A model generated the notes under the pieces. That model had not been told where the DNA came from. It made no database searches and worked only from the letters and a program-made list of their open reading frames with translations. 21,836 nt of DNA from Nemertoderma westbladi. Taxonomy: Eukaryota; Xenacoelomorpha; Nemertodermatida; Nemertodermatidae. This document shows, piece by piece, positions 18,752-21,836 of the stretch (positions within the stretch are counted from its first letter, which is position 1; each line of letters starts with the position of its first letter). The stretch is from assembly GCA_032718475.1 (NCBI GenBank), contig JAUCBJ010007141.1, positions 1 through 21,836 on the forward strand. Reading direction: 5' to 3'. Position numbers and translations under genes: made by a program.

Positions 18752-18912
18752 CCACTACTCATTTAGCTACCACTTAAGGATGCAAGGCAGAGCTGCGCCC
18801 TGGCTGGTCCCTTTAAAGCATTCGTGCCGAAACGAAAATTGCCCTGGCCCATGTGAGGATCGAACCCACGACCTACGGGAGATGTGAATTCTATGCAACC
18901 ACTACACCAAGG
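18752..18912 (-). mobile_element. tRNA-headed SINE-like element, copy 3
   Basis: On the minus strand the head has A-box TGGTGTAGTGG and a B-box GTGGGTTCGATCCTCAC whose T-stem GTGGG/CTCAC pairs over five bases, better than in the two other copies. The core with CGAATGCTTTAAAGG and GCTAAATGAGTAGTGG matches 9563-9720 and 11176-11331. The tail beyond 18752 is different, so copies share head and core but not tail. Confidence 0.8.
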
Positions 18913-19275
18913 TGGAACCTTGGTGTTGGACGAACGCACGCGTAAATCTCGTCGTAATTTTTACTGTACTTCCTTTAGTTATAGTTAGTGCCCTCCTTAG
19001 AGGGCAGACTCTGGAATACATTATGTCTGTATGTCGGCCGAGCCACTAAGTGAGCGAAGCCTAAGCAGGGCATAGGGGTACCATTAACAGTAATGCATTT
19101 ATACAGTGCTACAGTACCTACAGTTTAGGTCCTATGATAAGACTGTATATGACTGTATGATAAGATAAGATTAAATAACATAAATTAAGTATTTTTCTGA
19201 TTGGTTGGAAAAATAAATAAACTAAATTAATGAGGTTTCTGATTGGTTTAATAAAAGAAAGCAAAATTATACAGT
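18913..19275. other. Intergenic, repetitive
   Basis: Short repeats such as CTGATTGGTT (twice, 19198 and 19240) and TATGACTGTATGATAAGATAAG; no gene seen. Confidence 0.4.
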
Positions 19276-19684
19276 CTGTTCGCGCTTTCAGACCTTTGGC
19301 AGTTTAACCCACCAAATTAAGATGTCTTCTAGATATTAAATCGGTTTTTAGTCTATGACAAGTATTTGATTCACTACACTAGTCGAAACCAATCTGTGCG
19401 CGATCATTCACCCGCTGGATATTCCCGGGAGATTGGGTTCGACGGTTTAATTTTATTGCTATGTAAGCCTAATGTATTATTCGACTGACAGTATTATATA
19501 ATCTCTGACAATATTATTCACCTTCGGGAATATTAACAGTTCCTTTAGGACGTGGCGCTTTATCTATATAAACAGAGTTATGACTTAAACTACTCACAAC
19601 GATATGGCTCAATTATAATTCACATATATGGCGCATTCTTTAGGAATTGCTTCTTTAACAGACTCGCTCATACACAATGCTGCA
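19276..19684 (+). repeat. Right copy of the near-identical inverted repeat
   Basis: Reverse complement of 1-409 at about 98% identity. It contains TATATAAACAGAG near 19566. Homology on the right side cannot be bounded because the partner is cut at base 1. A short minus-strand ORF (64 codons, ending within the repeat at 19609) is shared by both copies but looks like chance. Confidence 0.9.
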
Positions 19685-20563
19685 CAATACTGCACACTAA
19701 TCTGCCAATCTTCACTGATTTTAGTCACATATAAAAGGAACACAGACTGACTCATGTAGGGTCTATCAAATAACATTAGATTCACTTCAAACCACTTTAA
19801 CATAAGTCACAATCGTTATTGGTAACCTTTCTCTCTTACCTTCGGTATATCAAGAATATTGGGTTTCGGGGTTATTTATCGTTATTCCAAATATAATAAT
19901 TCATCAACCATATTATGAAGAACTGACAGTAAATAGCAGTATAAAACAACAATGAAAACACTGATTGTTATGAGTTTGCAATGTTTCAGCAGTCAGTATG
20001 TGTGATCAGTTAGCAGTAGTCGTTAGGTGCGTTAAAGGATATATGTCCTTATAATTAAACCTACTAGTGTAAAACTAAAAACTGAAAACACGGAGGTGCC
20101 AAAAGCCGGTTCTTAGGCTCTGGGCAAAAACATAACACTGAACTACTGAGTTTCTGTATATACCTCCAACACAGAGACAACAAACGCTCTGATTGGTCAA
20201 CCTGAACAACGAGAGAACAAAGAAACAAAGAAACGTCGACGTGGCAATATCAGCTGCTAGCCGTCGTCATGGTAGCGACACTGTTTTCAAAAGTATCCAG
20301 CTATTGCGTCACGAGATTGTGGATTATGTCCTCTAAAGTACAAATACAGTACAAATACATAAGAAATGACTTTTATGTCCTCTAAAACACCAGTACAGCA
20401 AGGACACGGCCCTTTTATGCCTGGCAAACCAACTACAGAGTACTTTAAGGGAAAATAACCGGCTAATTACGCAAAAGCTTTTACACCGCTCCCAGAAAAT
20501 GGGATTTAAGTCTATAAAATATAACAAATCACAGTTTCTAAAATATAAAGATACTCTAAACAG
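19685..20563. other. Intergenic, no gene recognised
   Basis: It contains a CATATAAAAGG TATA-like motif near 19727, a CCAAT box on the minus strand near 20192, and a direct repeat of TTATGTCCTCTAAA at about 20324 and 20373. No coding exon with support was found. Confidence 0.4.
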
Positions 20564-20856
20564 TTAGCCTTTCTTACGCAGACGGCGTTTACGCAGTTTT
20601 TTGAGGCTAGCAAGAGTCTTTTTCTCTTTGGGGGGAGCCACTTTACTAGGAGGGCCATAACTCCTGGGTGAAGGGTGCAATATGATTGCATCAGAAGGTG
20701 TAGGATTGTGGTCGAGGTATCTGCCGTTTCGATATGCTTCTCCTCGAGCTGATTTTCCTCCGCTCGTAGCTGGATACGTTCATCCAAAAACTCTCGCAGA
20801 GAATAGGATCGTCCAAGTTCGATAACTTCTTAGAGATTCTGGATTTCCCAATCGAA
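20564..20856 (-). CDS. Candidate 3' exon(s) of an unidentified gene, frame disputed
   Basis: A good acceptor (CCTTCTCTCAG|TTC) starts at 20856. Coding-like content then appears in different frames: LREFLDERIQLRAEENQLEE (coiled-coil-like, about 20795-20736), then after a frame change a tail with YLDHNPTPSDA, SYGPPSKVAPPKEKK and LKKLRKRRLRKKG ending at TAA 20564-20566. A third frame stays open from the acceptor to TGA at 20691 (SKKLSNLDDP...RQIPRPQSYTF). With donor AAGAC|GTACGT at 21434 that third frame is phase-compatible; with donor TACG|GTAAAT at 21411 and acceptor CTCTAAG| the coiled-coil frame is. I cannot choose. A single-base assembly error or decay near 20735-20760 would reconcile the coiled-coil and lysine-rich parts. 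No family recognised. Confidence 0.4.
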
Positions 20857-21411
20857 CTGAGAGAAGGCCAATTTGTTTATCGATTGGACTTACTGTTGTA
20901 ACTTACGTTTATCTGAACAAACGCAGGTTTCTTTTTGATCTTTATAGAATAGCGTTTATCTCGTTTCGTACAACGCTCTCCTTCACCTTGATGAAGGGTT
21001 GTATCGCGTTAAACGGGACGACCATACGGTTGGATAGTGATATTAGGTGTCTGCGTCATAATCCAGCTAGGTAAGATGGGCGGCTAGCTAGAAATCACTG
21101 TCGGAGTGTTACCGATTAATTGTTAGGGTAGCACTAGATCTTGAACAGTGAATACTGTCCGCGAGGATCCGCGACACCACCAGGATCGCAGGTCTGAGGT
21201 CCAACTAAGGAATGAGGAGGTTTGACCGAGTATTCCGGGACTCTGATCGTAGGTTTACTCTAGGATCGTTAGAGCCGAGTGAGCATAGGTGATACGTCAA
21301 ACAAGTTTCGCTCGAAACTCCAGTAAATATAACGAACACAACTGTGTTTAACACAACGTTTCCGTGGATGTTTATGTCTTTCCGTTTATTGGCTGGGTCT
21401 AGGGCATTTAC
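20857..21411. other. Probable intron of the right-edge gene
   Basis: Contains the hairpin ACAAC-CCTTCA/TGAAGG-GTTGT at 20970-21002 and a 35-codon minus-strand open stretch (FNAIQPFIKVKESVVRNEI) overlapping it. No other feature was recognised. Confidence 0.35.
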
Positions 21412-21836
21412 CGTAATAATACCCAAAAACGTACGTCTTGTAGGGGAAACGCGAGTGATTTTTCTCCAGCTTACAATATTCCTCCATCCGTTCGAAGCTA
21501 TTCGGTACAACAGGTAGCGGTCGATCGGCGGTAAGATACATCATAGGGGAATCGAGCCGTTTGAGTTCTACCATGCGGTCATGATGTATACCTTGAGGAT
21601 ATCGAGTTTCTAGATTTTGTTGACTGGCAATATTGAGATATGTTTCTATCAGGAATTCCAGATAATCGTTGAAGTCGCTGCGTTTATCCGGCTCCTCAAC
21701 GTCTTCTCTTTCGAGTCTGTTTCGAATAGAATTCTCGTGTTCCATTCTTGGTTTATCGTTCCGCCTCCGCTGGGTAGGATATTTCAATCGTACCATTTCC
21801 CTTTTGGTGTCGACATTGTCCGTATCGTGTAAATCG
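21412..21836 (-). CDS. Unidentified protein, partial exon running off the right edge
   Basis: The minus-strand frame is open from the window end with no upstream stop, so the gene starts beyond 21836. At least 140 codons are visible, with ERMEEY and FPYKTYVFGYYY near the end. The sequence is charged: an Arg/Lys/Glu-rich part (YPTQRRRNDKPRMEHE, RLEREDVEEPDKR), then DFNDYLEFLIETYLNIASQQ as a likely helix, then a Pro-containing strand-like segment (YLTADRPLPVVPN). There is no signal peptide or membrane segment. Three possible donors end it: GTAAGC at 21474, GTACGT at 21434 (strongest) and GTAAAT at 21411; read-through stops at 21386. I do not recognise the family. An antisense frame is also open to the edge but is hydrophobic and less gene-like. 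Confidence 0.5.

Noticed and set aside
1-19684. Giant transposon with 409-base terminal inverted repeats
   Set aside because: The interior holds a host housekeeping gene and unrelated repeats, no transposase is seen, and the left end is cut by the window; kept only as an inverted-repeat observation.
20221-20280. ER-stress (ERSE/UPRE) element near GTCGACGTGGCAAT
   Set aside because: It lacks the required CCAAT spacing and is far from PDIA3, with no adjacent gene that would use it.
21617-21832. 71-codon plus-strand ORF at the right edge
   Set aside because: Antisense to the better minus-strand frame; hydrophobic composition typical of a shadow of a charged coding sequence.

Overview
The window reads as AT-rich animal nuclear DNA, probably from a marine invertebrate. 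It has short spliced exons with GT-AG introns, tRNA-derived SINE-like repeats, decayed non-LTR retrotransposon copies, small inverted-repeat (MITE-like) elements and long intergenic stretches full of homopolymers and minisatellites. There is no operon, CRISPR array or other prokaryotic feature. The species cannot be named from sequence alone.

Layout. 1-2200: left copy of a ~98% identical inverted repeat (partner at 19276-19684), a poly-C minisatellite and AT-rich filler. 2205-3801: a three-exon minus-strand gene (166 aa) that I read as a CLAMP / flagellar C1a-32-like axonemal protein, with an RFX X-box 27 bases upstream of its ATG. 4222-4515: a weak orphan ORF. 6090-7706: a two-exon minus-strand gene for protein disulfide isomerase A3 (ERp57), the only certain gene. 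8488-11586: a nest of duplicated repeat modules, including two copies of a tRNA-headed SINE. 12171-12687: a MITE-like element built from palindromic TCCAAAATTGGA motifs. 13846-15022: diverged tandem and inverted repeats carrying X-box-like motifs. 14291-16222: two oppositely oriented fragments of one non-LTR reverse transcriptase. 16528-17583: a compact four-exon plus-strand gene (86 aa, all introns phase 0) behind another perfect X-box. 17635-17834: a MITE with CTTCGCCCG-rich arms. 18752-18912: a third SINE copy. 20564-21836: exons of an unidentified minus-strand gene that runs off the right edge.

The most interesting theme is the recurrence of RFX-type X-boxes (four perfect and several near-perfect). 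Two lie just upstream of small spliced genes that simple ORF calling would miss. This suggests two motile-cilium genes flanking a housekeeping ER chaperone gene, in a landscape where some X-box-like motifs also sit inside repeats. PDIA3 acts in ER glycoprotein folding and has no evident functional link to the other genes.
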